Shown here: positions 8,254 to 16,341 of the stretch, one piece after another | Layout of the letters: each line of letters begins with the position of its first letter | How positions within the stretch are numbered: position 1 is the first letter of the stretch | Assembly: GCF_003318235.1 (NCBI RefSeq) | Contig: NZ_QOCG01000004.1 | Span: 124,001 to 188,000, forward strand | Length of the DNA stretch: 64,000 bases | Source of the DNA: Loktanella sp. D2R18 | GTDB lineage: Bacteria; Pseudomonadota; Alphaproteobacteria; Rhodobacterales; Rhodobacteraceae | Reading direction: 5' to 3' | The notes under the pieces: model-generated | What the model was told of the DNA's origin: nothing | Databases searched by the model: none | Seen by the model: only the letters and a program-made list of their open reading frames with translations | Made by a program: the position numbers and the translations under genes

Positions 8254-9060
8254 TTAGCAGCCTAAAAAGGCGCATATCTCATTTTTGAACGCTTGCGGCT
8301 GTTCGAGGTTCGACAGATGCGCCGCATCCGCGATGACCTTGAATGTGCCATTGGGTGTGGCGTCAGCCATTGCTTGCATAACAGCGACGGGTGCCGCAAC
8401 GTCCTGAGCGCCCGTCATGAACAACGCGTCATGCGTAAGCCCTGACAATGACGGCAATACGTTCAATGACTGCAAGCAGCGCGCCGTCCCTTCATACCCT
8501 ATGGAGGCCGTGGCGTTGAACATAGCACGTACGACATCCAGTTTGGACTTATTCGCCGCATCCGCAAGGAAACCTTCAGTAAACCAGCGGGTTAACGTCG
8601 GCTCACAAAGCGCTGCCAGATTTTCACTATGCAATTTCGCAATATTACCGACCCAGATCGCTTTATACGGGTCGGGCGCATCTGCGCGGGCATCACAACA
8701 AATAATCCGGTTCACCCGGTCCGGGTGCTGTGCCGCCAATGCCAATGCCGTCATTCCACCAAGCGAGACACCAAGAACATCAGCTTTTGCGATACCCTCA
8801 TGATCCATCAACGCAATCAGATCACCGACCAACTGCGGGAAACTGTAGGGTGAAGCACTCGCGCCGCTTTGCCCGTGACCACGTGTGTCGTAACGCAAAA
8901 CGCGGAAGGTTTTTGCCAAATATGACGCTTCATAGTCAAACAAGCGCATATCGGTCGCCAGCGAATTGGAACAGATGATCCAATCACCATTGGCAGGGCC
9001 GTCAATTTGATAGGCCAGCTTAACGCCGTCAGATAGCTCTAGGAAATTCAAGTTGGCCAT
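8254..9060 (-). CDS. alpha/beta hydrolase, 3-oxoadipate enol-lactonase-like
   Basis: A 268-residue single-domain alpha/beta hydrolase. The oxyanion/strand region SNSLATDMRLFD, the segment YDTRGHGQSG, the nucleophile elbow GVSLGGMTAL (Ser near residue 97) and the late catalytic His in IADAAHLSNLEQP match the PcaD-like group of lactonases and ester hydrolases. The stop of the upstream monooxygenase and this start share one base (TGATG), so the two are translationally coupled. A plausible scheme is that the monooxygenase makes a lactone or ester (Baeyer-Villiger type) and this enzyme opens it. That scheme is inferred, and no other ring-cleavage genes lie nearby. Confidence 0.85.
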   Translation of the reverse strand: MANLNFLELSDGVKLAYQIDGPANGDWIICSNSLATDMRLFDYEASYLAKTFRVLRYDTRGHGQSGASASPYSFPQLVGDLIALMDHEGIAKADVLGVSLGGMTALALAAQHPDRVNRIICCDARADAPDPYKAIWVGNIAKLHSENLAALCEPTLTRWFTEGFLADAANKSKLDVVRAMFNATASIGYEGTARCLQSLNVLPSLSGLTHDALFMTGAQDVAAPVAVMQAMADATPNGTFKVIADAAHLSNLEQPQAFKNEICAFLGC

Positions 9061-10166
9061 CAGTTATTTTCCAACGTCAAAGCGCCAAGCGCTGCATTAA
9101 CCTTTGGCAGCACTTTTTCCGCCGTCAGGATCATAGAGCGACGACCCAATTCGCGGTCTGCCCAGTCGTGACCTGCATAGACAAGCTTGCCAAAGTGGCC
9201 AACTTCCTCATGGAATTCCAACACCTGATCAGCAACACTTTCAGGATCACCGTAGATCACTAAACGATCCATCACGTAATCCAATGTCACATCATCGTCG
9301 GGCATGTTTTGATCTTCTTTGAACAGGTTCAAACGCCCGCCCGCCCGCATTTTCGTCAATAGCTGACTATAGTAAAACACATAAGGGCTATCAGGATCAC
9401 GCGCATAGGCTTTGGCAGTCGCCATATCTTCGGCAACACAAATGTTCTTAGCGACGCTCCAGTTATTGAAATCAGCCTTCCGGCCACCCTGTTCGCAGCC
9501 TTCTACATAGTTGGGCCAATGGGTTTTCACCCATTTAGGCAGCAAGAAATTCGCAGAAATGGGCTCCCACCCGCGCGCGGCCATCGCTGTCACCCCTTTT
9601 GAAAACGGGGCGACGACGGTCCCAACGATGGGGGGATGTGGATCCTGATAGGGCTTGATCACAGTGCCTTGCCCGATCTCGGGGATCATTGTCTTTTCAG
9701 TCGAAACCTCAAAAAATTCACCCTTTAGATTATAAGGCGCTTCGCCTTCCCAGATCTGAAGCACCATATTGATGCATTCGATGAACATCTTGTTGCGGTC
9801 ATTATCAAGGTTGCCGAAAATTTCTGCGTCTGACATCAGCCCGCCGGGCGAGATACCGAAATTCATCCGGCCTTTGGTCATGTGGTCAAGCATCGCCACT
9901 TCGGCGGCGACCCGCGCAGGGTGCGAATTTGGCAGGTTCACGGTTCCCGTGCCAAGCCGAATATTTTTCGTCTCATAGGCAAGGCTCGCCATAAATGCGA
10001 CGGTGGACGTAATCACCTCTGCAAGATCGGTCGTATGCTCACCGCAATAACCTTCGACGAACCCAAGCTCATCCGCGAGAATAAAAGCTTCGCGGTCTTC
10101 TTGCAGGCTTTGTGAAATCGATTTCCCAACCGGGTGTATCGGCATCGTGAAAAAAGAAAGCTCCAT
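9060..10166 (-). CDS. LLM-class (luciferase-like) flavin-dependent monooxygenase
   Basis: The 368-residue protein has a bacterial luciferase-like TIM barrel: MELSFFTMPIHPVGKS at the N-terminus, EGYCGEHTTDLAEVITSTVA, GTGTVNLPNSHPARVAAE, MLDHMTKGRMNFGISPGG and a late VADQVLEFHEEVGHFG. It most resembles the limonene-monooxygenase-type branch of group C flavin monooxygenases, which use reduced FMN supplied by a separate reductase. A flavin reductase gene occurs at 13230. It is the first gene of a leftward operon with the hydrolase, and its promoter faces that of the oxidoreductase at 10419. The substrate is unknown; oxidation of an alkyl, terpene-like or organosulfur compound would fit the family. 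Confidence 0.88.
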   Translation of the reverse strand: MELSFFTMPIHPVGKSISQSLQEDREAFILADELGFVEGYCGEHTTDLAEVITSTVAFMASLAYETKNIRLGTGTVNLPNSHPARVAAEVAMLDHMTKGRMNFGISPGGLMSDAEIFGNLDNDRNKMFIECINMVLQIWEGEAPYNLKGEFFEVSTEKTMIPEIGQGTVIKPYQDPHPPIVGTVVAPFSKGVTAMAARGWEPISANFLLPKWVKTHWPNYVEGCEQGGRKADFNNWSVAKNICVAEDMATAKAYARDPDSPYVFYYSQLLTKMRAGGRLNLFKEDQNMPDDDVTLDYVMDRLVIYGDPESVADQVLEFHEEVGHFGKLVYAGHDWADRELGRRSMILTAEKVLPKVNAALGALTLENN

Positions 10167-10253
10167 CTGTCCCTCCCAAGGATGTCAAGCAATGTTGGCG
10201 GCTAGATTGACCGTCTCGGGGCAACAGGGAAAACGATGCTTTGTTATAGCTGC

Positions 10254-10270
10254 AATCAGAAAATCTGATT
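10254..10270. promoter_or_regulatory. LysR-type box, perfect 17-bp palindrome
   Basis: AATCAGAAAATCTGATT has 7-base arms around AAA and fits both T-N11-A and ATC-N9-GAT. It lies 88 bases before the monooxygenase start, in the divergent promoter region. A second copy is 58 bases away at 10312. Confidence 0.7.
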
Positions 10271-10311
10271 GCCATCGCGGGTTAAATGCATTGGCATAGG
10301 TCAGAGTGAGC

Positions 10312-10328
10312 AATCAGATTTTCTACTT
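10312..10328. promoter_or_regulatory. LysR-type box, second copy in divergent promoter
   Basis: AATCAGATTTTCTACTT matches the inverse complement of the site at 10254 in 15 of 17 positions. It lies 91 bases before the oxidoreductase start at 10419, so each divergent gene has one copy at almost the same distance from its start. Confidence 0.65.
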
Positions 10329-10418
10329 GCCCCTATAAGTTTTGATGAGTTGCAAGGCCTTGCCGTTCGCCATCTATTCGGTTTGGTATGCTGTCGTATC
10401 ACAAGGGGGGAGCCTAGG

Positions 10419-11426
10419 ATGTCTGACAAATTTACGGTTGCGATTGCCGGTTTTGGATGGTGGGGGCGCCATATGGTGAAACGGCTCGCGACTTCGCCAG
10501 ACATTGATGTTCTTGCGGTGATCGAACCAAATACGGCTAATCATGCCGATATCATCGCCGCCGGTGTTGATGCTTGCGCCGATTTCGAAACCGTACTTGC
10601 CCGCCCCGATATCGATGCCGTGATCCTGACGACCCCGAACCCTGTCCACGAAGAGCAAGTAACCATGTGCGCCGCCGCCGGAAAGCACGTCTTTTGCGAA
10701 AAGCCACTTGGGCTAACGGGCCCCAGCGCAAAACGGTCCGTGCAAGCCTGTATTGACGCTGGCGTGACCTTGGGCATTGGCCACGAACGCCGGTTTGAGC
10801 CGGGATTAGAGGCGCTGAAAGCTGAAATCGACAAAGGCGGGCTTGGTACGATCATGCATGCCGAAGCCGCATTCAGCCACGATAAGCTGATCAATGTACC
10901 CGCGGGCGATTGGCGGACCTCCAAAGCCGTGAGCCCCGCCGGCGGCATGACCGCGATGGGCATCCATCTGACTGATTTGCTCATCTCATTCTTTGGCCCG
11001 GTCGAAACTGTACAAGCGATGACGGCGGATCGGTCGCTAGGCTGGGAAACCGGGGATTTGGTCACTGTGCAGCTTGGCTTCAAAGCCGGGATGACAGCAA
11101 CCCTAAGCGCGGTTTTACATACGCCCCACTTCATCCGCATGCATGTGTTCGGGACCGAAAAATGGATCGAAGTCCGCAACGATTCGCACCCAGACACCCC
11201 CGGCGGCAAGGTCAGCTATGTCGAAGCGGCCACTGGCCAACCGCACCGTGAACAGGTTTTTGAATGGACCGATGCCGTCGTTGACAATCTGAACGCATTT
11301 CGCGAGGCATGTCAGGGCACAGCACCTTATCGTTTTAGCCATGAAGAAATGATTCACAACATCGAAGTTTTAGATGCGATCGCCCAGTCTGCAGAGACCC
11401 GCGAAACCATCCATATGGGATCTTAA
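10419..11426 (+). CDS. Gfo/Idh/MocA-family NAD(P)-dependent oxidoreductase
   Basis: This 335-residue enzyme starts MSDKFTVAIAGFGWWGRHMV with a Rossmann glycine-rich loop. It has FCEKPLGLTG (EKP motif) and the substrate domain segment GGMTAMGIHLTDLLISFFGP with the conserved His. A very strong GGGGGGAG box sits 6 bases before the ATG at 10419; an in-frame ATG at 10269 is rejected since it overlaps the operator region. It heads a rightward operon with the BKACE enzyme (0-base gap) and an AEC carrier. It is only distantly similar to the family member at 2788, so the pair may catalyse different steps. Substrate unknown. Confidence 0.87.
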   Translation: MSDKFTVAIAGFGWWGRHMVKRLATSPDIDVLAVIEPNTANHADIIAAGVDACADFETVLARPDIDAVILTTPNPVHEEQVTMCAAAGKHVFCEKPLGLTGPSAKRSVQACIDAGVTLGIGHERRFEPGLEALKAEIDKGGLGTIMHAEAAFSHDKLINVPAGDWRTSKAVSPAGGMTAMGIHLTDLLISFFGPVETVQAMTADRSLGWETGDLVTVQLGFKAGMTATLSAVLHTPHFIRMHVFGTEKWIEVRNDSHPDTPGGKVSYVEAATGQPHREQVFEWTDAVVDNLNAFREACQGTAPYRFSHEEMIHNIEVLDAIAQSAETRETIHMGS

Positions 11427-12206
11427 ATGCTCAACCTGCCGAAAATTATGGTCGCCCCAAACGGCGCACGCCGCACGCAAGCCGACCACCCTAAGCTGCC
11501 GGTCACGATTGACGAAACCGTCGAGACCTGTATCGCCTGTGCTGGTGAGGGGGCGACTGGCGCGCATTTGCACGTGCGCGACGACGCTGGCATCCATTCG
11601 TTGGACGCCGACCGTTATGCCCGTTTGCTAGAAAAGATAGACACTGCCCTGCCCGACTTCTTTGCGCAAATCACGAGTGAAAGCGCAGGGCTGTATACCG
11701 CCGCAGATCAGCGCGACCTTATTCAAGCGTTAAAGCCGCGTTCAATTTCTGTCGCCCTGCGCGAATTCCTGCCCGACGAGGCAACGCAAGCGGCTGCAAC
11801 GGATTGCTATCATTGGGCGTATGAAAACGGCGTTAAGATTCAACATATTTGCTATAGCCGCGATGAGCTTGATCGGCTTATCGGATTTATGAACGACGGT
11901 ATCATTCCGGGTACACACCACCATGTGCAGCTTGTTTTGGGGTCCTATGACGGGACCAAGATCAGCCGCCTTGAAGACATCGCAAGTTTTGCGGCACCAC
12001 TTATCACGCCTACGGATGGGGCATCCTTTGACTGGATGATGTGCGCTTTTGGGACTGCCGAAACCGACTGCCTTTTGCGGACTTTTGAATTAGGTGGGAA
12101 AGCCCGTATCGGGTTCGAAAACTCGCTTTGGAATGCCGATGGATCCGGTGCAAAAAACAATGCAGAACGTGTCCGTGAATTGGTCGCGCGGATGACCGCA
12201 AACTAA
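11427..12206 (+). CDS. BKACE enzyme (beta-keto acid cleavage, DUF849 family)
   Basis: A 259-residue protein of the DUF849/Kce family, whose members condense a beta-keto acid with acetyl-CoA and split it into acetoacetate and a CoA ester. Visible landmarks are the start PKIMVAPNGARRTQADH, the zinc-binding GAHLHVRD (two His near residues 47 and 49), the segment TSESAGLYTA, and RIGFENSLW near the C-terminus with the likely Glu ligand. It is a little shorter than the 270-310 residues common in the family. The gene abuts the preceding oxidoreductase stop directly. It implies that the pathway yields a beta-keto acid, perhaps made by that oxidoreductase. Confidence 0.87.
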   Translation: MLNLPKIMVAPNGARRTQADHPKLPVTIDETVETCIACAGEGATGAHLHVRDDAGIHSLDADRYARLLEKIDTALPDFFAQITSESAGLYTAADQRDLIQALKPRSISVALREFLPDEATQAAATDCYHWAYENGVKIQHICYSRDELDRLIGFMNDGIIPGTHHHVQLVLGSYDGTKISRLEDIASFAAPLITPTDGASFDWMMCAFGTAETDCLLRTFELGGKARIGFENSLWNADGSGAKNNAERVRELVARMTAN

Positions 12207-12216
12207 AAGGGCAAAC

Positions 12217-13116
12217 ATGGACCTGATCCAACTCAAGGCGCTGGCAGAAGTCCTTGCCCCGATCTGTTTCATCATCACGATTGGGTTTTTCTTACAAAGA
12301 TCATCGGCAAAGGTCGATGTCACAAGTATCAGCCGCCTCATTATGCTGGTCGGGACGCCCGCCTTGGTGTTTTCCACACTCACGACAACCGATCTTCCGA
12401 CGCAAATTTTGATGGACGTCTCGCTTGCTGCGCTTTGCACCTGCGGGTTAGCGATCATTTTCGCGCTGATTTGCCTCAAGCTTATTGGCAAACCAATAAA
12501 TACCTATCTGCCACCGTTAACGATGCCGAATTCCGGTAACCTTGGACTGCCGCTTGTTCTGCTGGCCTTTGGTGCTGATGGGTTAGCTATTGGTGTGGCG
12601 TTCTATTTTGTCGTGGCCATCATCCAGTACACTTTGATGCCAATTGTCGTTGCAGGGGCATTTTCGCCTAAAAGCCTTGTAAAGGAACCACTCATCTGGG
12701 CTGTTATTGCGGCTTTGACTGTAAAATTCACGGGTGCAATGGTCCCCTTGGTTATCGCTGACACCACCGAAATTTTGGGCGGCATGATGATCCCTGTCAT
12801 GCTCATCCTATTGGGGGCTGCGATCGCTGGTCTTGGGGTATCTGATCTGAAAACTGCGGCCTCGTTGGCGCTTTTACGTCTATCTATTGGATTAGCCGCC
12901 GGTCTTTGCACGATCTATTTCCTTGGTGCGACGGGCATCGCTGCGGGGGCGATTTTTATTCTCTCATCAATGCCATCAGCGGTGGTCACCTATGTCATTG
13001 CAGCACGCTACGACCAAGGCCCCAAACGCGTTGCAGGGCTTGTGGTCATGTCAACTTTGTTGACCCTGATATGCCTGCCCCTATTGCTTTGGATTTCATT
13101 GCAATTGGCCGCCTAA
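12217..13116 (+). CDS. AEC-family transporter (auxin efflux carrier fold)
   Basis: The 299-residue protein has ten hydrophobic stretches in two five-helix halves, the fold of the AEC/bile-acid carrier group. The conserved family segment PPLTMPNSGNLGLPLVLLAFG is clear near residue 100. Members move small organic acids such as malate or malonate, or other anions, out of or into the cell. It follows the BKACE gene by 10 bases with a GGGC-type ribosome site and ends just before a strong terminator, so it closes the operon. The substrate is probably a pathway acid, by context only. Confidence 0.88.
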   Translation: MDLIQLKALAEVLAPICFIITIGFFLQRSSAKVDVTSISRLIMLVGTPALVFSTLTTTDLPTQILMDVSLAALCTCGLAIIFALICLKLIGKPINTYLPPLTMPNSGNLGLPLVLLAFGADGLAIGVAFYFVVAIIQYTLMPIVVAGAFSPKSLVKEPLIWAVIAALTVKFTGAMVPLVIADTTEILGGMMIPVMLILLGAAIAGLGVSDLKTAASLALLRLSIGLAAGLCTIYFLGATGIAAGAIFILSSMPSAVVTYVIAARYDQGPKRVAGLVVMSTLLTLICLPLLLWISLQLAA

Positions 13117-13122
13117 GCCCAT

Positions 13123-13163
13123 CATCGTTTCTTATAGGCCGCATAAGCAACGATGTCTTTTTT
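13123..13163 (+). terminator. rho-independent terminator after the AEC carrier
   Basis: CATCGTT and CTTAT pair with ATAAG and AACGATG (one T/C mismatch) around the loop AGGCCGC. TCTTTTTT follows directly. This ends the oxidoreductase-BKACE-AEC operon 7 bases after its last stop and separates it from the flavin reductase gene. Confidence 0.8.
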
Positions 13164-13229
13164 CGTGCAAGCGGCCACATTACGGTCATCCCATCGCAGC
13201 ACTACTGCAGCAGACTAGGAGTGAACCCA

Positions 13230-13736
13230 ATGCAAACCGATGTCATGGAAAAAGCCCCGTCGATAGACCCCAAGGCCTTACGGGATACGTTGTCTTGCTT
13301 TCCAACGGGGGTTGCAATTGCGACGACGTCAGCGCGTGAGGGTACACCGATTGGCGTCACGATCAGTTCTTTCAATTCCGTGTCGATGGACCCGCCGCTT
13401 GTCTTGTGGAGCCTTGCAAGCAACGCGGGCAGCCTGCCCGAATACATTGCGCACAAAGGCTTTGCGATCAATATTTTGTCCGGCGATCAAGTCGCATTGT
13501 GCAAGTTATTCTCAGGCCAAGAACGCGACCGTTTTGAGTCATTGAACTGGACCCGAGGCTTGCATGGGCTCCCCATTCTTGCCGGTTGCGCCGCGACGTT
13601 GGAATGCACCACCCATGCCGTGGTTGAAGGCGGGGATCATAAAATCATGATCGGTCGCGTCGAACAGCACGCATCTTTTGATCGGACGCCATTGGTGTTT
13701 GGAAAAGGTCAGCTTGGCGCTTTTACGACTGCATAA
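13230..13736 (+). CDS. flavin reductase (HpaC/RutF-like), likely partner of the LLM monooxygenase
   Basis: A 168-residue split-barrel flavin reductase. LRDTLSCFPTGVAIATTS, TISSFNSVSMDPPLVLWSL and GFAINILSGDQ are the usual FMN-binding blocks. The ATG at 13230 is preceded by AGGAG 8 bases upstream. A terminator separates the gene from the AEC operon, so it has its own promoter within 13164-13229 or depends on read-through. Such enzymes make reduced FMN from NAD(P)H for two-component monooxygenases; the only LLM monooxygenase in this window, at 9060, is its obvious client. It ends against a bidirectional terminator. Confidence 0.88.
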   Translation: MQTDVMEKAPSIDPKALRDTLSCFPTGVAIATTSAREGTPIGVTISSFNSVSMDPPLVLWSLASNAGSLPEYIAHKGFAINILSGDQVALCKLFSGQERDRFESLNWTRGLHGLPILAGCAATLECTTHAVVEGGDHKIMIGRVEQHASFDRTPLVFGKGQLGAFTTA

Positions 13737-13745
13737 AGCGTAAAA

Positions 13746-13775
13746 AAATTGCGCGGTCGCAATGCCGCGCAATTT
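13746..13775. terminator. bidirectional terminator between convergent genes
   Basis: Perfect 11-bp arms AAATTGCGCGG and CCGCGCAATTT flank an 8-base loop. A run of seven A lies on the left and TTTCTTT on the right, so it can end transcription from the flavin reductase (+) and the cupin operon (-). Confidence 0.85.
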
Positions 13776-13801
13776 CTTTAGATGAACCGTTTAAGGCCAG
13801 C

Positions 13802-14380
13802 CTAGCGTGGCAGCCCCTTGCCTTTACCTGCCTCCATAACGCCATCAACAAGCACAAACATAATCGTGCATGGTTCGGTGCCGCGGTTAGCCCATGCGTG
13901 GTTCGTGCCGCGCTGTACAACAACATCACCCGCTTTTAGCAGCACGTCATCTTCTTCATTGTCCATCAGCATCCAAATTTCACCGTTCATGACAATGCCA
14001 TAATCGACGGAATCTGTGCGGTGCATCCATGGATGACGGCCACCTTGCACGATGTTTGCACCGGCGCCCATTTCGGCAAATGCCGCAGCGCCATCTTCGC
14101 TGGACAGACGGGCCATCACTTCGGGGTCTTCTGGCATGAATTCCACACAGCGAAACACTGTGCCGTTTTGCGGCGGGTGCAGAATGAAATCGCCAGTGCA
14201 GGTTTCCGTTGGCCCGTCGTATTCGGCCGGGGTCTGATCCGTCATCCAGAAATTCGTCAGCCGTACACCCGGACGGTTTGGGCGTTCTAGCTGTTGCGTC
14301 GCAATCTGGTCGCTTTCAATGATTGCGGTGCCTTCGGCGTTATGTCCGGTGACAACGCGGCGGTAATCTTTATGTTTCAT
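13802..14380 (-). CDS. cupin-domain protein
   Basis: The 192-residue product carries a C-terminal single cupin (GGRHPWMHRTDSVDYGIVMNG for motif 1 and VVQRGTNHAWANRG for motif 2), with His residues that could bind a metal. The N-terminal 60 residues (HKDYRRVVTGHNAEGTA) recall cupin proteins encoded beside catabolic genes. The ATG at 14380 overlaps the stop of the TRAP permease by 4 bases (ATGA), so it is translated with that permease. It may be a small dioxygenase, isomerase or decarboxylase, or a binding protein; sequence does not decide. Confidence 0.82.
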   Translation of the reverse strand: MKHKDYRRVVTGHNAEGTAIIESDQIATQQLERPNRPGVRLTNFWMTDQTPAEYDGPTETCTGDFILHPPQNGTVFRCVEFMPEDPEVMARLSSEDGAAAFAEMGAGANIVQGGRHPWMHRTDSVDYGIVMNGEIWMLMDNEEDDVLLKAGDVVVQRGTNHAWANRGTEPCTIMFVLVDGVMEAGKGKGLPR

Positions 14381-16263
14381 GACGTAGCTTTCGAAGTTTG
14401 GTGAGAGGATCGGTCGAGAACCGCGACCGCAACAAAAAGACCAAGACCGATAGCCGCGCTGATCAACCCTTGGAACAAGAGACACAAGCCCGCTGCCGCC
14501 GCGATCAATCGCACCATTGGCGAGAGCGGGCCGTTCAGAGTGCCAATAATCGCAACCGCGATTGCAAATGTGCCCAACGCGGCGGTCACAACAGCAAGTA
14601 TGTTTTCAACGATTGTACCGCCCATCAGCAGGCCGGGGCCGTAGACAAACGCAAACGGTAGAACAAAGGATGTCGCCGCATAGCTTGCGGCTGTCCAACC
14701 AACCTTGTTGACATTCGCACCTGCAATGCCGCCCGCCACATAGGACGCAAGCGCCACAGGCGGAGTGATCGTCGAAATACAGCCGTAGTAGAAGACAAAG
14801 AAATGCGCGGTCAATTCAGGTACGCCCAATTTAGCCAAGGCAGGTGCGACAACAGTCGCCAAAATTAGATAGGCCGCTGTGGTCGGCAACCCCATACCCA
14901 AAATGATCGACGTGACCATTGTAAAGAACAAGGCGATAAACAGATAGCCGCCTGACGCGACATCAATCAGTGTGGCAACCTTTGATCCAAGGCCAGTCAC
15001 ACCAAGAACGCCCGCAATAATCCCCGCAGCCGCACAAGCCGCTGAAATCGTGACAATAGACCGTGCGCCTTCTGAAACAGAGCGCAGAATTTTTTCAACG
15101 AATTCCTTATTGATGGATCTGCGAAAAATCACATCACATGCAAGCAGTGCGCCCATTGCCCAAAGCGATGATTTGAATGGCGAATAGCCCATCAGCATCA
15201 TCGTGATCAACGTGCCAAAGGCCGCAATAAACGGAGCCCCGTTAAACAGCACTTTACCAAGTGGTTCCTCGCTGGTTGTGGTCCCTGCATTTGGCATGAT
15301 TCCGGATTTCACGGCCTGCAAATGCACAACCATAAATGCCGATCCAAAAAACAACAAAGCCGGGATAATCGCCGCGGCCATGACAGCCGTGTAGGGGACA
15401 CCGACGATTTCAGCCATGATGAATGCTGCAGCGCCCATGACAGGTGGCATGATCTGTCCCCCCGTGGATGCAACCGCTTCAATTGCGGCAGCTTGGTGGG
15501 GGGCATAGCCTTCGCGTTTCATAATCGGGATTGTGACCGTGCCTGTGACAGCCACATTGCCTGCGGCTGATCCGCTCACCATGCCAATCAATGTTGAAAA
15601 CAACACTGCCGATTTGGCGGAAGCCGCACGCAAGCCACGTGTGCAACGCATGGACAATTCAAAAAAGAAGTCACCGGCGCCGAAATTCGACAAAAGCGCG
15701 CCGAAAATGGTGAACACAATGATGTATTTGGAAGCGACGTAAATCGGAATGCCATAGATCCCTTGGGTGTCTGTTGTCAGGACAGTGACGATCCGACTAA
15801 GCGATGCCCCACGCCCCCCCAGAACACCGGGCAGGTAAGGCGCCAAAAACGGGTAGATAAAGAAAACAAAGGTGATCCCGGCCAAGACAAGACCGATACC
15901 GCGGCGCGCGGCCTCAAACACCACGACAAGTATGATGATCCCAGCGTAGAAATCCCCAGAAGAGGTGATACCGCCACTAAAGGCGATTGTTTTCCAACGG
16001 GTTAAGATCCAGATACTTGCGCCAACTGTTGCGAAAATCAACGAAAGCGATATCGCTCGGTTGACCATGGTTCCTTCCAGTTTGGCGCTGGCGGGCTTGA
16101 TCACAAAAAGCAATGACAAGGCCAGCATCACGTGGGTGACGCGCATCGGCGTCGTCGAAATCACGAAAAGTCCGGACACTTCCATCAAGTGGTATGCCCC
16201 AAGTACGAGTCCTGCCATAAAAATAGCGGTCTGCGCGGTTAAAAACCGACTGATGGATGCCAT
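14377..16263 (-). CDS. TRAP transporter fused permease (4TM/12TM, TAXI type)
   Basis: The 628-residue membrane protein fuses the small DctQ-like and large DctM-like subunits, as is usual for TAXI-type TRAP systems. Family marks include GSAAGNVAVTGTVTIPIMKREGY, EAVASTGGQIMPPVMGAAAFIMAE, GLPTTAAYLILATVVAPAL and ITPPVALASYVAGGIA. The start at 16263 is preceded by AGGGAAA; an upstream ATG at 16299 adds only a charged leader. It lies between the TAXI binding protein and the cupin, in one operon. Transport is presumably driven by a sodium gradient. Confidence 0.92.
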   Translation of the reverse strand: MASISRFLTAQTAIFMAGLVLGAYHLMEVSGLFVISTTPMRVTHVMLALSLLFVIKPASAKLEGTMVNRAISLSLIFATVGASIWILTRWKTIAFSGGITSSGDFYAGIIILVVVFEAARRGIGLVLAGITFVFFIYPFLAPYLPGVLGGRGASLSRIVTVLTTDTQGIYGIPIYVASKYIIVFTIFGALLSNFGAGDFFFELSMRCTRGLRAASAKSAVLFSTLIGMVSGSAAGNVAVTGTVTIPIMKREGYAPHQAAAIEAVASTGGQIMPPVMGAAAFIMAEIVGVPYTAVMAAAIIPALLFFGSAFMVVHLQAVKSGIMPNAGTTTSEEPLGKVLFNGAPFIAAFGTLITMMLMGYSPFKSSLWAMGALLACDVIFRRSINKEFVEKILRSVSEGARSIVTISAACAAAGIIAGVLGVTGLGSKVATLIDVASGGYLFIALFFTMVTSIILGMGLPTTAAYLILATVVAPALAKLGVPELTAHFFVFYYGCISTITPPVALASYVAGGIAGANVNKVGWTAASYAATSFVLPFAFVYGPGLLMGGTIVENILAVVTAALGTFAIAVAIIGTLNGPLSPMVRLIAAAAGLCLLFQGLISAAIGLGLFVAVAVLDRSSHQTSKATS

Positions 16264-16288
16264 AACAATTTCCCTGGTTTTACGATGC

Positions 16289-16317
16289 GGTCGGGACATC
16301 GCTGGGATGCCCCGACC
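16289..16317 (-). terminator. stem-loop after the TAXI binding-protein gene
   Basis: Arms GGTCGGG and CCCGACC, continued by CATC and GATG past one mismatch, form a strong hairpin between the TAXI gene stop (16342) and the permease start (16263). No T tract follows. It is a likely mRNA stabiliser or attenuator. Confidence 0.6.
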
Positions 16318-16341
16318 AAAAGCGACAAAGTGGTCGCCGAA

